DNA from: Castanea sativa
Taxonomy: Eukaryota > Streptophyta > Magnoliopsida > Fagales > Fagaceae
Assembly (NCBI RefSeq): GCF_040712315.1
Contig: NC_134017.1
Coordinates: 8,400,001 to 8,464,000 of the forward strand
Direction: 5' to 3'
Length of the DNA: 64,000 nucleotides
The notes below the pieces were generated by a model. It was not told the origin of the DNA and ran no database searches. It saw only the letters and a list, made by a program, of their open reading frames with translations. The number at the start of each line of letters is the position of its first letter. Position 1 is the stretch's first letter. A program made the translations under genes and the position numbers. Below are positions 13,901 to 25,227 of this stretch, one piece after another.

Positions 13901-14348
13901 TCTAATTTATAAGAAGAATTTTAGTCCTAATTAAACTAAAAAAGTTCTGATTGTATAATATGTACTGTAATTATATGAGTTAGCCCAGGTTTGTTTCTTC
14001 TCCCTTACTGTTAACCTAGTGTTACTTTATTATTATATACATATACACACAACTGACAAAAGCATATACACACACGACGATACTAGGGGCAGTGGCACTA
14101 TCTTTATAATATAATGGGCTGGAGAGTGGAGACTGTCATTAATATAGTAGCATCATTTTGGTTTTTGATGAAAATAATGTTTAATAGACTCATTAAAAAA
14201 TAAAAAATAAAAAATGAAGGCTTGTATTTTATTCAATTATGGTAAATGTTTTTATTTTTTTTAAATGAAAACTTATGGTGGACTTTAAGGTTATAACGTG
14301 GCACTAAGTAGAAAGCATAAGACTACTTTATGGCAGAAAAGTTTCCTC

Positions 14349-14379
<31 letters not shown>

Positions 14380-15126
14380 CTCAAAAAGCTTTCTCAATCT
14401 TTTAAAAAATAGACTACTTCTTGTTTTACCGTAGTATAAATCTTTAAATTTATGAGGGCATTTAGTGATAGAAGAATCATAGTATCCTTTCAAGAAAACG
14501 AACATTAGACTTAGAGGATAGATAGAGTACGTGAATGATATAACTACTATGATATAAACTAATATATTAACTTTTAGTAAATATAACAAAAAAATAATGA
14601 GGAAATTCATTAGAACAGTGTAGATGACACCAATCACGTTCAATACTAAGTCAGTTTATAAGCTTTTTTTTTTTTTTGTAAAGGGTGATTGGTGACAAAT
14701 CAATATAATAAACAAATACATTAATTACTTTTTTGTAATTGGTGATACATCAATCTTTTAGATTTATACAGTAAAATTTGTAAAACAAATTTTACAGAGA
14801 TTGCAAATTTCATTATATAAGATTTGCAAACTGAATATCAATGAACGTAATATATTATAAACTTGATTTAAAATAATATTATTATTTTCGTGTGTGTTTT
14901 AATAAGTAATATTGTTTACTAAAAAAAAAAGATTTCAATAAGATAATAAATAAATGACTGAATTCAATTTTTGTAATTAGTGACACGTGAATTTTTAAAT
15001 GTTATACAGTAAAATTTTCAATATCCAACTATCATTCAATTTGTACACTACTCTCTATAACGTCAATTAGACAATAGGCTCCACGTACAAAAATGCATGT
15101 TACATTTATTCTTTTAGTAAAGATTT
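13901..15126. other. AT-rich intergenic DNA
   Basis: No gene is visible. The stretch has a 27-base poly-A run at about 14349-14376 and two related segments (about 14680-14780 and 14940-15020) sharing GTAATTGGTGA/GTAATTAGTGA and ACAGTAAAATTT, probably a small local duplication. Confidence 0.5.
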
Positions 15127-16742
15127 TTATTGCACAATCAACCTAGCCCTTGCATGACCCTTTGAAATTTGAAACTGCTCACTAATACCAAGATGTGCCA
15201 TAAGTAGCCAGACATGAGTGAGCAGCTCTCCATCCCTAGTGAGTTGCTGAGCGTGATGGCTCCATCGACACTTACTCGCAGAATAACATAGAATTTCCAC
15301 CCATACATGACTAATCAACTCCCATTTCCTTTCAATATTCCCCAGGATTTGCGAAGATTTAGCAAGCCTACATCCATCAAATAGTACTGACTTGCTTCTG
15401 TCTCCTTTCACTTCAGAGGGAGGAATTTCAGTGTTCACTTGACGTAATGTCATGCAAGCTTGCTTTACATCAGATATTGAATTTCTTTCTTCAAAAAATT
15501 CAATGGCCTCGGCACATGTGTCTTGGAACCTGATTTGTTCAATCCCATTAGGCAAGAAGCATGACTAGAAGATATGACATATAGTCTGATAACAACTTGC
15601 TGGCTTCACAATTTGGAGAACTGTCTGGGTTTTGGGTTGTGTTTTGATCATAATTATAACAGAGGTTTGTTGCAAAATGCCAAAGAAGAATGCTTTGGTC
15701 AATTTCTACCTCAATGCTCTCTTTAAGCGTTTCAAGATTTTCTTTGCTGATTTCGTTTAGACATCTTGGATCATTGAACACCCGATCACCCCAACTAGCA
15801 CATAAATCCTTGCAAGTCTTGAGATCATTTCAGGCATTCCTTGATTTCTGTACAATCCGTAGAAATATCAATTCCTACAAACTCAAAGAAACATCTACTG
15901 AATCATGTTACTGATGCTTCTACAACCATTCATTATTGCATAAGACCTTTCGGAGAAAACTGCACTTGGGTGGCCTAAGTCTAAGGCAAAATTCTATTAG
16001 GTTGTATTGCCCCAAGGTATTGGACCACCTTTTAATTCCAAATAGTGGAATTGAATCAAAGAATGCAATGCCTCCATGCAAGAGATCCACCACAGCATTC
16101 TTGTGCTTACTGAGCCAAAGCTTTGTCCAATCTGATGTAAGTAGCAATAACACTGCATATATCTCTAGGATGGTTGCTCCACCCAACAACACATAAGTGA
16201 TGATTACGTTAGCTCTTGAGTGTGCGTGCTTCTCCGGGATCGAAAAAAGAAATAGCACAGACACGGTACAAGAGAAACTAATGAGACGGAAAACACAACC
16301 TGGTAGAGAATATACTTTGAATGCCTTGGTATAAAACACATCGTACATGAATCCTAGCTCAACCTTGATCACTTTGAAAGCTTGATCACAAGATACACTT
16401 TGAAAGAAGGACCTTATCTTGAATACTGAGGATGAGATCTGCAAATAGCTGCTTGAAAGTCTTGAAGAAATTGTAGGCATCTTGTAGAGTGGCTCCATCT
16501 GTAATCATGACATTTTCTGGGGCTGTAAAGGAAAGATCATCTAAAACTGGAACCTCCATGAATCTATCTGATGTAACTTCGAACCCCTCATCTTTGTTTG
16601 AGCAGTATTCTTCCATGTATCTTGCGTAATTTGGGCCTGGATCAGGACGATGGAACATGGATTCTTTAAATTTTTCACTGCTAGCAGACCTTAAAACCCA
16701 GATTCTCTCCCCAATCTTGATTATTCTTGACACCGCGGAAGC
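15127..16742 (-). pseudogene. DUF4220/DUF594 family pseudogene
   Basis: Minus-strand frames at 16386-16742, 15920-16498, 15548-15860 and 15127-15555 together follow the order of the plant DUF4220-DUF594 membrane proteins (usually about 650-750 residues). The DUF4220 part shows hydrophobic segments (VIITYVLLGGATILEIYAVL). The C-terminal DUF594 motif includes HAQQLTRDGELLTHVWLLMA followed by GHARARLIV. The function of the family is unknown. Frameshifts occur near 16415, in the 15820-15850 region and near 15550. An acceptor (TTCTTTAG) at 16743 marks the 5' edge of the last exon; the N-terminal transmembrane part is missing, apparently removed with the gypsy insertion starting at 16790. Confidence 0.85.
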
Positions 16743-16789
16743 CTAAAGAAAGCACATATGATACTCTCTTAATATAACAGAAACTAAAC

Positions 16790-18150
16790 TGTTAGTTCCT
16801 GGTAGAAAACCTCGAATCCATGAGGGGTTTTCCTGAATCCACAAGGAGAAAAAAACTAGAATCCACAAGAGAAATAATTTGACAAAAGTTTGTGTTTATT
16901 GATAATAATCTCATTTTCCTCTGACGGCTACAAAACATATAAATACTAAGAAAAACGTCTAAAAACCCTAATTCGCACTAATTACGCGATTAGGTGACAA
17001 AATACCGAAATTTACCAAAAATGGCAAAATTGAGTTAAATGCAGAATCATAAACTACTGACCTTAAGGGTCATCTCAAAACAAACGGGACTTTATTCTTA
17101 CTTTTAAACTAAAAATTATTAAAGAAAAACAAATATTACTATAAATGGTAGAAACATTGTTTTCGGGGCCTTAATGAAGGAATTTGCCCAAATTTTGGCA
17201 ACGATCATGGTTTGTCATGAATCTGAATTAGAACAATGTTTCCCTTCAACCTGTCAAATTTCATGCAATTCTGACATTATCATCCCGATGGTCTCTACTG
17301 GCATTCTTCTTTGATCTTTCGTTGTGACTTCCTGCGCCCCTGCCGCTTCAAGAAGGCATGTGCTATCTACTCTACATCAATCTCCCCCACTTGAAAAGAA
17401 CTCAACCCCGAGTTCCCACTATCTGGTTCATTAGGAGGATAATAATCATACAAGTTAGCAACATTGAAGGTAAAAGAAATACTCATGTCTAGAGGAAGAG
17501 CAACCACATAAGCATTATTGTTGATCTTCTTTACTTCTAGTCCTTCAGTTTGTTGTAGGTACCAACAAGAAATCTCTCCTTTCTAAGATAGACCAGTACT
17601 AAATCTCCAACTTTGAAGATCTTCTCATGCCTCTTCTTATTATCAGCTTCCTTGTACTTGGCATTTGTAGCTTCAAGTTTCTGTCTCACCTCCTCTTGCA
17701 TGGCCTGAATATGGTAAGCCATATTCTCTGCTGCTTGACTCACTCCTGGAAACTCAAGTAAAGGTACCAAGTCCAAAGTGTGTTTTGGGGGCACTCAATA
17801 GACGATGGCAAATGGAGACTTACCAATGCTTCTGCTGACTGAGTTGTTGTAAGCAAACTTTGCCTGAGACAATGCAAGATCCCACTGCTTGAGCTTCTCA
17901 CCTGAGATACACCAGATTAAATTCCCGAAAGTGCGATTAACCATTTCTGTCTAGCCATTAGTCTAACAATGACTTGTGCTACTATAATTCAAGGAAGTGT
18001 CAAAATGCTTCCACAAAGTCCGCCAGAAGTGACTAATGAACTTGGTATCCCGGTCAGAGGTGATACACTTTGGCACTCCATGCAAACGCACAACTTCTTT
18101 AAAGAATAGATTGACCACTCAAGTATGAGAGACACTATTACGCTAATGAC
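16790..18150 (-). mobile_element. Truncated Ty3/gypsy retrotransposon (integrase end plus 3' LTR)
   Basis: On the minus strand: integrase core remnants (about 18130-17800, with stops), an integrase C-terminal segment at 17537-17794 ([21 protein letters not shown]), a polypurine tract (AAGTGGGGGAGATTGA, about 17377-17394), and an LTR from 17376 back to 16790 (TGTAGAGTAG... to ...CTAACA). Gag, protease, RT and the 5' LTR are absent. The truncated end abuts the B3 gene remnant near 18150 and the LTR side abuts the DUF4220 remnant, so it sits in a deletion or rearrangement joining two gene ruins. Confidence 0.82.
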
Positions 18151-18855
18151 CTACAGATTTTTCTGTGCTCAAAGACAAGGACATCTCCTTCTTCCAAATC
18201 ATGTTCCCTAGCAAATGTAGTCCATCCCTTGCCTATACTCCTTCCTGCACCTGAACCCTCCCTATAGAAGCATCGTGCAGGGAACCGTTTTCCCTCATAA
18301 ATCTGAAGTGTGATGGACTCTGAAGGAAGATACTTCATAGCAAATCCAGCAGGCACATACTACATAAGCAAGAAAAATATGAAACTAAGCATGTTGCAAC
18401 TAAATCCCATATCTAGGTGAAACTTAAAACCAACACACAAACTGTAACTCACCACAAAACTATTATATATGTTATGACGCCGCAAGATAGCTTTGAAAAA
18501 AGGATATTCAGACTGAAACATATCGGCAGCTTTTCTTGCCCTTTTCCTTGCTGCTTGGATCGTTTTAGAAAATTTGGAAAACCCTGAAGTTGCCGAAAAG
18601 TCATCTACTTCTAGCAAACTAGTCATGAGAAGAATTATCTAATAGCATGCCACAATGTAAAAGCATATATGTAATTTTATAGAGCTTACTATATTTGGAT
18701 TTTGGATTCCTTTTGCCTGAAGAATAGAACCTGTCTTCCTTAGGAGTTTTTGCAGCTTCCTCATCAAATTTTGCAAATTCACTTTCTTTGTGATGACCGC
18801 ATTTATCACAGGATTGAGTAGCTGCTTGTCCACTACTACATGCTCCCTTTCTCAT
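18138..18855 (-). pseudogene. B3 DNA-binding domain (REM-like) gene fragment
   Basis: Three minus-strand exons are visible: about 18699-18855 (leader ending NPKSKY with donor GTAAGC), about 18453-18626 (a basic stretch then AADMFQSEYPFFKAILRRHN, donor GTGAGT) and 18138-18359 (PAGFAMKYLPSESITLQIYE through GWTTFAREHDLEEGDVLVFE). The last two form one complete B3 domain of the plant REM/ABI3-VP1 superfamily, which binds DNA through a seven-stranded barrel. Everything after the B3 domain is lost where the gypsy fragment begins. Joining exon 1 to exon 2 in frame is unclear. REM proteins usually have two or more B3 domains, so this is a truncated remnant. Confidence 0.8.
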
Positions 18856-19331
18856 GTGCCTTTTCTTTCAATCAGTCCAAGTCGTATATTTATTACGCTT
18901 TTTGAGTACTCCTTGACTAAATATTTTTCAGTGCTCAATATTTTAATCTTTTTTATATATACTTTGTTGCGATAAGCGTAGTTTGAAGTTGCAAATTTTA
19001 GGCGTAACGGGTCAAGGGTCAGGTTTCTGCGCAGTTTTTGTTTAAGAAACTATACCCAAATTGATGGAATTGGGGAAAAACAAAAGATCTAGTAAGAGCA
19101 AACACATCAGTCTATGTAAAAATTTCCTCTATTTTACACAAAAAACCCACTTTTAAAATTTTACACATTCACTTTTACAAATTACCCACATCAGTTTATC
19201 TATCCTACTCCCTCTATTAATTAAATAATAATTTTTTCACTTTTTTTATTAATTTCCTCAACTAACCTACGCGCGTCCTTATTTCATTTCTGCGTCCTTA
19301 TTTCATTTCTTCTCTTCTTCAGTTCTGATTA

Positions 19332-19336
<5 letters not shown>

Positions 19337-19390
<54 letters not shown>
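19337..19390. repeat. (CT)n microsatellite
   Basis: About 27 uninterrupted CT units lie directly before the GC-rich array inside the MITE. Confidence 0.95.
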
Positions 19391-19392
<2 letters not shown>

Positions 19393-19465
19393 TCTCTTCA
19401 TTTCTTCTCTTCATTTCTCACTCTCTCTACCCAGATCATCTCTCTCACTCTCTCTACCCAGATCA

Positions 19466-19890
19466 ACGCTCGATCGGAGCTCCGATCCAGCGGTCCGAGC
19501 GCGATCGGAGCTCCGATCCAGCGCTCGGAGCGCGATCGCGAGCTCCGATCCAGCGCTCCGAGCGCGATCGCGAGCTCCGATCCAGCGCTCGGAGCGCGAT
19601 CCGAGCTCCGATCCAGCGCGCCAAGCGCGATCGGAGCTCCGATCCGGCGCTCCGAGCGCGATCCGAGCTCCGATCCAGTGCTCCGAGCGCGATCCAAGCT
19701 CCGATCCAGTCGCTCCGAGCGCGATCCGAGCTCTGATCCAGTGCTCCGAGCCCGATCCGAGCTCCGATCCAATGCTCCGAGCGCGATCCGAGCTCCGAGC
19801 CAGCGCTCCGCCCGCGATCGCGAGCTCCGATCCAGCGCTCCGATCGCCGATCCGCCAGCTCCGATCGCCGATCCGAGCTCCGATCCAGCG
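19466..19890. repeat. GC-rich 31-32-bp minisatellite
   Basis: About twelve diverged copies of a unit containing GAGCTCCGATCCAG and GCTCCGAGCGCGATC run head to tail. The array is strongly GC-rich in an otherwise AT-rich window. Because the unit contains few stops, several frames on both strands stay open (up to about 175 codons on the minus strand). I read these as repeat artefacts, not genes. Confidence 0.92.
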
Positions 19891-20115
19891 TCCGCCAGAT
19901 CCGATCCACGGCAAGACCCACGAGCTCCGACCAGTCAAGAACCGATCTACAAGTCAAGCACCGATCCGTGGTTGTTTGTGTATGTCCGTGTTTTTTTTTT
20001 TTTTGAGCAAAGTATATCTCCTGTATTCGTGTTGAGAAAATGATGGAGTCTGTTGAGAACGGATCAGAGAGAGAAAAAAAGGAGCGAAAAAAAAATGTTA
20101 CAAGCTTGTTTAGCC

Positions 20116-20156
20116 GAGCTACAGTAACCGTGTATATTTACACGGTACTGTAGCTC
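20116..20156. repeat. Near-perfect palindrome in MITE
   Basis: GAGCTACAGTA and ACCGTGTA on the left are mirrored by TACACGGT and ACTGTAGCTC on the right around an AT centre, with one unpaired base. This could form a stable hairpin of about 19 bp. Confidence 0.85.
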
Positions 20157-20275
20157 GTGGATGAGTTTCCACATTTTTACCCAGTTTTAGATACACTGAT
20201 GTAGCTCAAAATGTGTAAAATTGAAAAAAATTTGTATTATACATAATTTTAGATACACTGATGTGGATGCTCTAA

Positions 20276-20910
20276 GTATAGGTTTAGGCATGAGGTCTAA
20301 CAAGTTAGAAAGAAAAAATAAATAAATAATGATTGTTTTTCCGTAAGGCCATGTGCCTAACTTGAACTTGGAGTTATCATCATCCCAAAAGATGATAATG
20401 ATGGCAGGTGACATGAGATTTTGAAATGATAATGGTGGCAGGTGGCAGGTGGCAGAGAAAAGAGAATAATAAAATTAAAAAATAAAAGTGAAGGAAAGCT
20501 GTTAGCGTAATAGTGTTTAGGAGTCTTTGTTTTTCTTTTGTGTTTTAGCCTTATCTCTAGGGTATTAATGGTGGCAAAAAATAAAGAAGATATATTAAGA
20601 ATATGAGGATTTTTGGGTATGAGATATTAGTGGAACATTATTGAATATTTTTAGTAGTTTTTCTTCTGGCCGAGTACCATTATAAGTTTTTCTTATATTA
20701 TTTGGTTATTGAGTAAATAGTGCCTAAAAATTATTTAGGTGATATCTAAGGATTATAGAGGAAGTGTTAAGGAGAAGTTCTTTTGTGGTGAGCTAACTGA
20801 GATAAGTAACCTTATCCTAATTGTTTTTATTTTGCTTATACTATTGTATTTTAATTACTGAAAATTTTTTATAATTTTAACATTTTTATTTCAATTGTAC
20901 TACTAATTTA
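20276..20910. other. Intergenic DNA
   Basis: This is AT-rich sequence with a short GGCAGGTGGCAGGTGGCAG direct repeat near 20432-20452. No gene or element is recognised. Confidence 0.5.
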
Positions 20911-21540
20911 GAGTCCGTTTGGTTGGAAGGATGGAAAAGTGAGAAGATCGAAAATAGAGGGAGGATGGAAAAGTGGAAGGATAGAAAAGTTTTTAGTTTT
21001 CCTCATTTGTGTTTGGTTGAGAGGGTGGAAACATAGAGGGATGGAAAACTTTTTGATTTGGTTGAAAATAAGGTTTGTATAAATTTAGCATCATGTCCCT
21101 CTTAAATAAAACAAAAAATAATACATTATACTTTTTTTTTTTAAATTGTGTATAAATGAAAGTGGACATTTCAAAAAACTGCATAAGAAATCATCTAAAA
21201 GTGTTTTCTTAAAAAATAATTAAAATTAAAATTAAAAAAAGAAGAAGGAAAAGAAGAAGAACCCACCACGTCCTGACAAAACAAAACAAAACAAAAAGAG
21301 CCAGAAATGTTAAAAGCAGTGGAGATAGTTTTGTCCAAATATTTTTTCCACTTTTTACTCCAATTTTCTCTCCAATTTGGAGATATTATATTTTGAAGGG
21401 GGAGGAGAGAAAACTTGTGGGCCCCACCACTTTTCTCTCCCCCTCCCCCTCTCAACCAAACACCCTTCCCACTTATTTCCTCTCCTATTTTCCACTCTTC
21501 TTTTTTCTATCCTCCCTAAAATCCACCCAATCAAACATAT
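20911..21540. mobile_element. Degenerate TIR MITE, GGATGGAAAAG-rich
   Basis: The left side (GAGTCCGTTTGGTTGGAAGG with repeated AGGATGGAAAAGTG) is roughly the inverse of the right side (CTATCCTCCC... CCACCCAATCAAAC). No convincing target duplication or coding sequence is seen. The superfamily cannot be assigned. Confidence 0.5.
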
Positions 21541-21590
21541 GTAAAGAATAAAGAATGATCACAAATATATTTGATTATTGAATATATAAT

Positions 21591-21592
<2 letters not shown>

Positions 21593-21634
<42 letters not shown>
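21593..21634. repeat. (TA)n(TG)n compound microsatellite
   Basis: A short TA run passes directly into about fifteen TG units. Confidence 0.95.
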
Positions 21635-21635
<1 letters not shown>

Positions 21636-21639
21636 TTGG

Positions 21640-22427
21640 ATGAAATTTATTTTTGTTTGAACTATGATTTGATATATATGATTTTAGACAATTTGACTAT
21701 GTTTCGACTCTGATACCCAGTCAATGGGGGTTATTCATTAGTACTGAAACTAATTCTATCTGAGGCATCACGAGTTTATCTTGTTTCTGGACCTAGTTAA
21801 TGGGAGATATACATTAGCACGGAACTAGTTTTATTTGAATCTGATGCCTAGTCAGGGGATATAGCGTGACCATATTTATAAAGATTATTAAGGATATGAA
21901 TTATGTTTGAATATTTAAACTGTTTTAAGTCCCTGAAACTGTTTATGTGTTTTTGGAACCTATTGTAAATTATAGCTTTGATAAATGAAAAATTGATTAT
22001 TTTCTAATCAATCTATGATATATTTTTAAGATTAAAATATTTGATCGATGTATTATTTTACAAATCTATTTAATTGTGATCAGGAAGAGTAGTATGTATT
22101 TAGGCTTCTGCTAGGATGTGCGTATGAGTGAAATTTAGGAATCATTGGAAGAAGATTTGGACTTTTATGTTTAATATTAACTTTTGTTTAGACTTTTAGT
22201 CTTAGAAGATTTAGTTTATTTTTCTTTAATTTGTGATGTTAGAAGATTATTATTTTGGAGATCCTCTTAAATTTGCATTATTGAAGATATTTCTGAATTT
22301 ATTGTTAAAAATTTTTTTGAAGATAATTTCTAATTACTAAGAAAGTCTTTCACACTTACAAGGTGTAAACCTTATAAGCATGTAGCTGTTGTTACATAAC
22401 CAGCTTTTACTTGGGTTCAGAGCATGA
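21640..22427. other. AT-rich intergenic DNA
   Basis: No gene is seen. Between 21700 and 21860 a motif combining CCAGTCAATGGG / CTAGTTAATGGG with CATTAG and GAAACTA or GGAACTA occurs two to three times in diverged form, probably the remains of a tandemly repeated retrotransposon untranslated region. Confidence 0.4.
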
Positions 22428-22517
22428 CAGTCCCAGCAAGAAAAGCACCGCCTTGCATCCACTGCTTGAAACTGAGTAACTGTCATATTCTCCTCCACTC
22501 TTCCATCCACATAAGTA
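22428..22517 (-). pseudogene. Aminopeptidase M1-like exon fragment
   Basis: On the minus strand an acceptor (AACAG) precedes codons reading ENMTVTQFQAVDARRCFSCW, matching the conserved M1 aminopeptidase block (VTQFEPADARRCFPCWDEP) of plant APM1/puromycin-sensitive aminopeptidases. The same exon occurs at 48520-48615. Homology stops after the Cys-Trp-Asp. No other exon of the gene is nearby, so this is an isolated genomic (not processed) fragment, since the splice acceptor is retained. Confidence 0.7.
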
Positions 22518-22659
22518 CTGTTAAAACAAAAGGATTAATGCCCATGACAAATACTTTTCTGTTACATATTTGTTTCTAGTTCTGCCTAATTAGTGGGAAT
22601 ATTATGTACTTGTTCATTTTCTTTTTGACTGAAAGGGTAGAATGTACTTGTTCATTTGC

Positions 22660-23031
22660 AATGCTAGCTACTAGCTAGCAATGCTAAAAGCGTACTATCC
22701 AAGTACTTCTTTCCTAGATGCACAAGTGGGATCGGCTCCATCACCTACATGGAGAAGTGTCATGGAAGCTAAGAAGATGATTGAAATTGGCAGCCTATGG
22801 AGATTGGAGGATGGGACTGTGATCAAGATTTGGGAAGACTTACAAATGGCTTCCTACTCCAATAACCCACAAAGTCATTTTACCAAAGATTTATTCCTTG
22901 AACCTGCAGTGGAAAAAAGGACTTCATTGAAGCTCAGCTTCTGCCTTTTGAAGCTACTGTCATGCATACAAAACAACCCATTAAGCTCAACTCCTTGCCC
23001 AGATAAATCTGAAAGGCAGATTCTCAGTTAA
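22660..23031 (+). pseudogene. LINE (non-LTR retrotransposon) C-terminal fragment
   Basis: The frame from 22681 starts LKAYYPSTSFLDAQVGSAPS and continues TWRSVMEAKKMIEIG..WR..DG..IKIWED, which is the region between RT and RNase H in plant L1-type LINE ORF2. Upstream RT and downstream zinc-finger/RNase H parts are missing, apart from short degenerate similarity up to about 23200. Confidence 0.75.
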
Positions 23032-23705
23032 CAGTGCTTACAATAAGCTTATTAAATCACAAGAAGACTTGGAGGAAGGATCCTGTTCAAGTGAAATTTC
23101 GGTACATGTCATACAGAATCAACCAGCTCCTATAGGTGGAAGAAGTGGAAGCAGCAAAGACAGAATTTTTAGCATATGAACCTGATTTCCCTTGTGAAAT
23201 TATGTGAAAAGACAGAGCAACTTGTTCAAGTTTTTTTTTTTTTGGTTAAAAACTTGTTCAAGTTGATTATCAAATAAATAAACAAAAAAGATAGTAACTA
23301 TAAAATATTTAAATTTTCATTTCTTCTTTCTTTTCAGTGATTTTCTCCTAAACCAAATAGAGTGATGTGTTGCGTTCCACTTATTTTGACGCATTTTTGT
23401 ATATTATTATCAAGAAACTTGCTGAAAATCACAAACCAATAAAATAAAATAAAATAAAAAAACAAACATTTTCCATGAAATCATAAACAAACAGACTAGG
23501 ATACCCAATATATATAACAAAAAACAAATCAGTGCACGATAACGTTTTATATAAACTTTTTGTATTACACACTCAACAAACCACCAACACAAATGACTTT
23601 TTTGATCAAATACATTTTTAGCAAAATTTTCGAATTTGGTGGAAATTGCCTATTTTCTTCCATGTTAAGGACCTTAAGGTTGACTTGTGAAAAGTGCATG
23701 CCGTG

Positions 23706-23912
23706 AGATTAAAGTTCTGTTTAAAATTCGCTTATTTTATTAGAATTAAAAATTTTTTGCTGAAAATACTGTAAACAAAAGTAAAAATTAGCTGAAATAG
23801 TACAGTGAGACTCATAAATAGTATCAAAAAGTACAGTAAAGCTTACGAATAATATCAAAAATAAGCTGAATAGTAAAATAAGCTGGTTTTTTAAATTAGA
23901 GCCAAACACGCA
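23706..23912. mobile_element. Short TIR MITE remnant
   Basis: The left edge (GTTCTGTTTAAAATTCGCTTATTTT) is loosely mirrored by the right edge (AAATAAGCTGG... GAGCCAAACACGC). It lies in AT-rich DNA with repeated AGTACAGT motifs. Ends are diverged and no target duplication is certain. Confidence 0.4.
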
Positions 23913-24314
23913 CCAAATTTAAGATAAATATTCTTATCAAGAAAAAAAAAGTTTGAAATAATTTTTCTGTTCTTTTTGTGCTGAGAGTGAGACGCTGAGT
24001 AACACTCATGTTTTATTGAAAAAAAACAAAAACAAAAAAACAAACAAACAAACCTGTCAGACAAGGGTAAGCTGTGGGCCTGGCCTCATCTCTGACTACA
24101 GCCCATGCAGCTAGGCTATGGGCGTTGCTAGACCTGCTAACAACAGAGAGAGGAAAAAAAATTATCCAGACCCCTGTCCAAATCCAAAACAAAACAAAAA
24201 CGAAAACAAAAAAAAAAAAACATTCTCCTACAATCCAGGAAGAAATTGTCGACGTGGCTAATTATGAACCATAACCTATGAATTTTTTCTACGCGCAGCC
24301 TTTAATTACTATTA
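23913..24314. other. Intergenic DNA
   Basis: A-rich stretches with repeated AAACAAA and AAAAC motifs are present. No gene is supported. Confidence 0.4.
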
Positions 24315-24744
24315 TTTTTATTTTTTTGAAAACCCCTTTCTATTGCTTGAGAGGAGCACTATGACTGTCACAACATTTTTATAATAAAAGCGGTTATCGA
24401 TTATAACTTCTTTTTGACCGAAGAAGGTAGAGTTGGTGTATTAAAATTGACAAAAGTACAAAAGTATAAGAAGAAGGTCCTGAACCACAACAGGCCTACC
24501 CACCTAGGCTTTAAGACAAGAATTAGAACTGCCACAAGCAAAAGACATGACTAAAGAAAAGAATAAAAAATTAGATAAGCCGCCGCAGACCAAAATATTG
24601 ACGACTAAAGAAAAGAATAAAAATCCCTTTTGTAATAAAAGGGATTTTATTATAATTATGTTCTTTTTTTTATGGAATTATATTCTTTTATTGTAAAACC
24701 CCTTTTTATTGCTTGAGTGGAGGAGCACTATGAATGTCACAACA

Positions 24745-25186
24745 TCTATATTCTATATATTACTAAAAATTAAAGTGTGACATTTATTGCTATTAATTTT
24801 TGTTGCACCATTTTATCATCACATCATTCGCCACATAATTATTATTTATTATTTATTATTTATTCTTTTTTTGTTTACAAAAAAAATATATCTATAAATA
24901 AATTGACTTTATATATTTATTTTTATCGGTTATAACATCTATATATATTTCTTTTTTATTTTTAATTTTCCTATAACTTTTTTTACATTCACTTATTTCA
25001 TAAATATTTACACTTTCTTTAACCTTTCTTCTTCCCTTACCTTTTCATCTCCCCACTACCTTCTACTTTAATATTGTTATTTATTTTTCCACTCATCTTC
25101 CTTTATTTGTCTCTTCTTATCCCTTTCCTCTTACTATAAATTTGTCACTCTTTTCCATTCTTTGCATAGTTTTATCTCACAAAAAG

Positions 25187-25227
<41 letters not shown>

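Larger units (their letters stand above)
19096..20272. mobile_element. Harbinger-type MITE with internal GC-rich minisatellite
   Basis: Inverted ends GAGCAAACACATCAGTCTAT (19096) and, on the minus strand, GAGCATCCACATCAGTGTAT (ending 20272) match at most positions and are flanked on both sides by TAA (19093-19095 and 20273-20275). The 3-bp TAA duplication indicates PIF/Harbinger (Tourist-like). The 1.18-kb interior has no transposase; it holds a CT tract, a GC-rich tandem array (19466-19890) and a palindrome (20116-20156). Confidence 0.85.

Noticed and set aside
19398..19957. Long overlapping open frames (up to about 175 codons) on both strands
   Set aside because: They are produced by the 31-32-bp GC-rich tandem unit, which lacks stops in several frames; the peptides are simple Arg/Ser/Glu repeats with no family resemblance.
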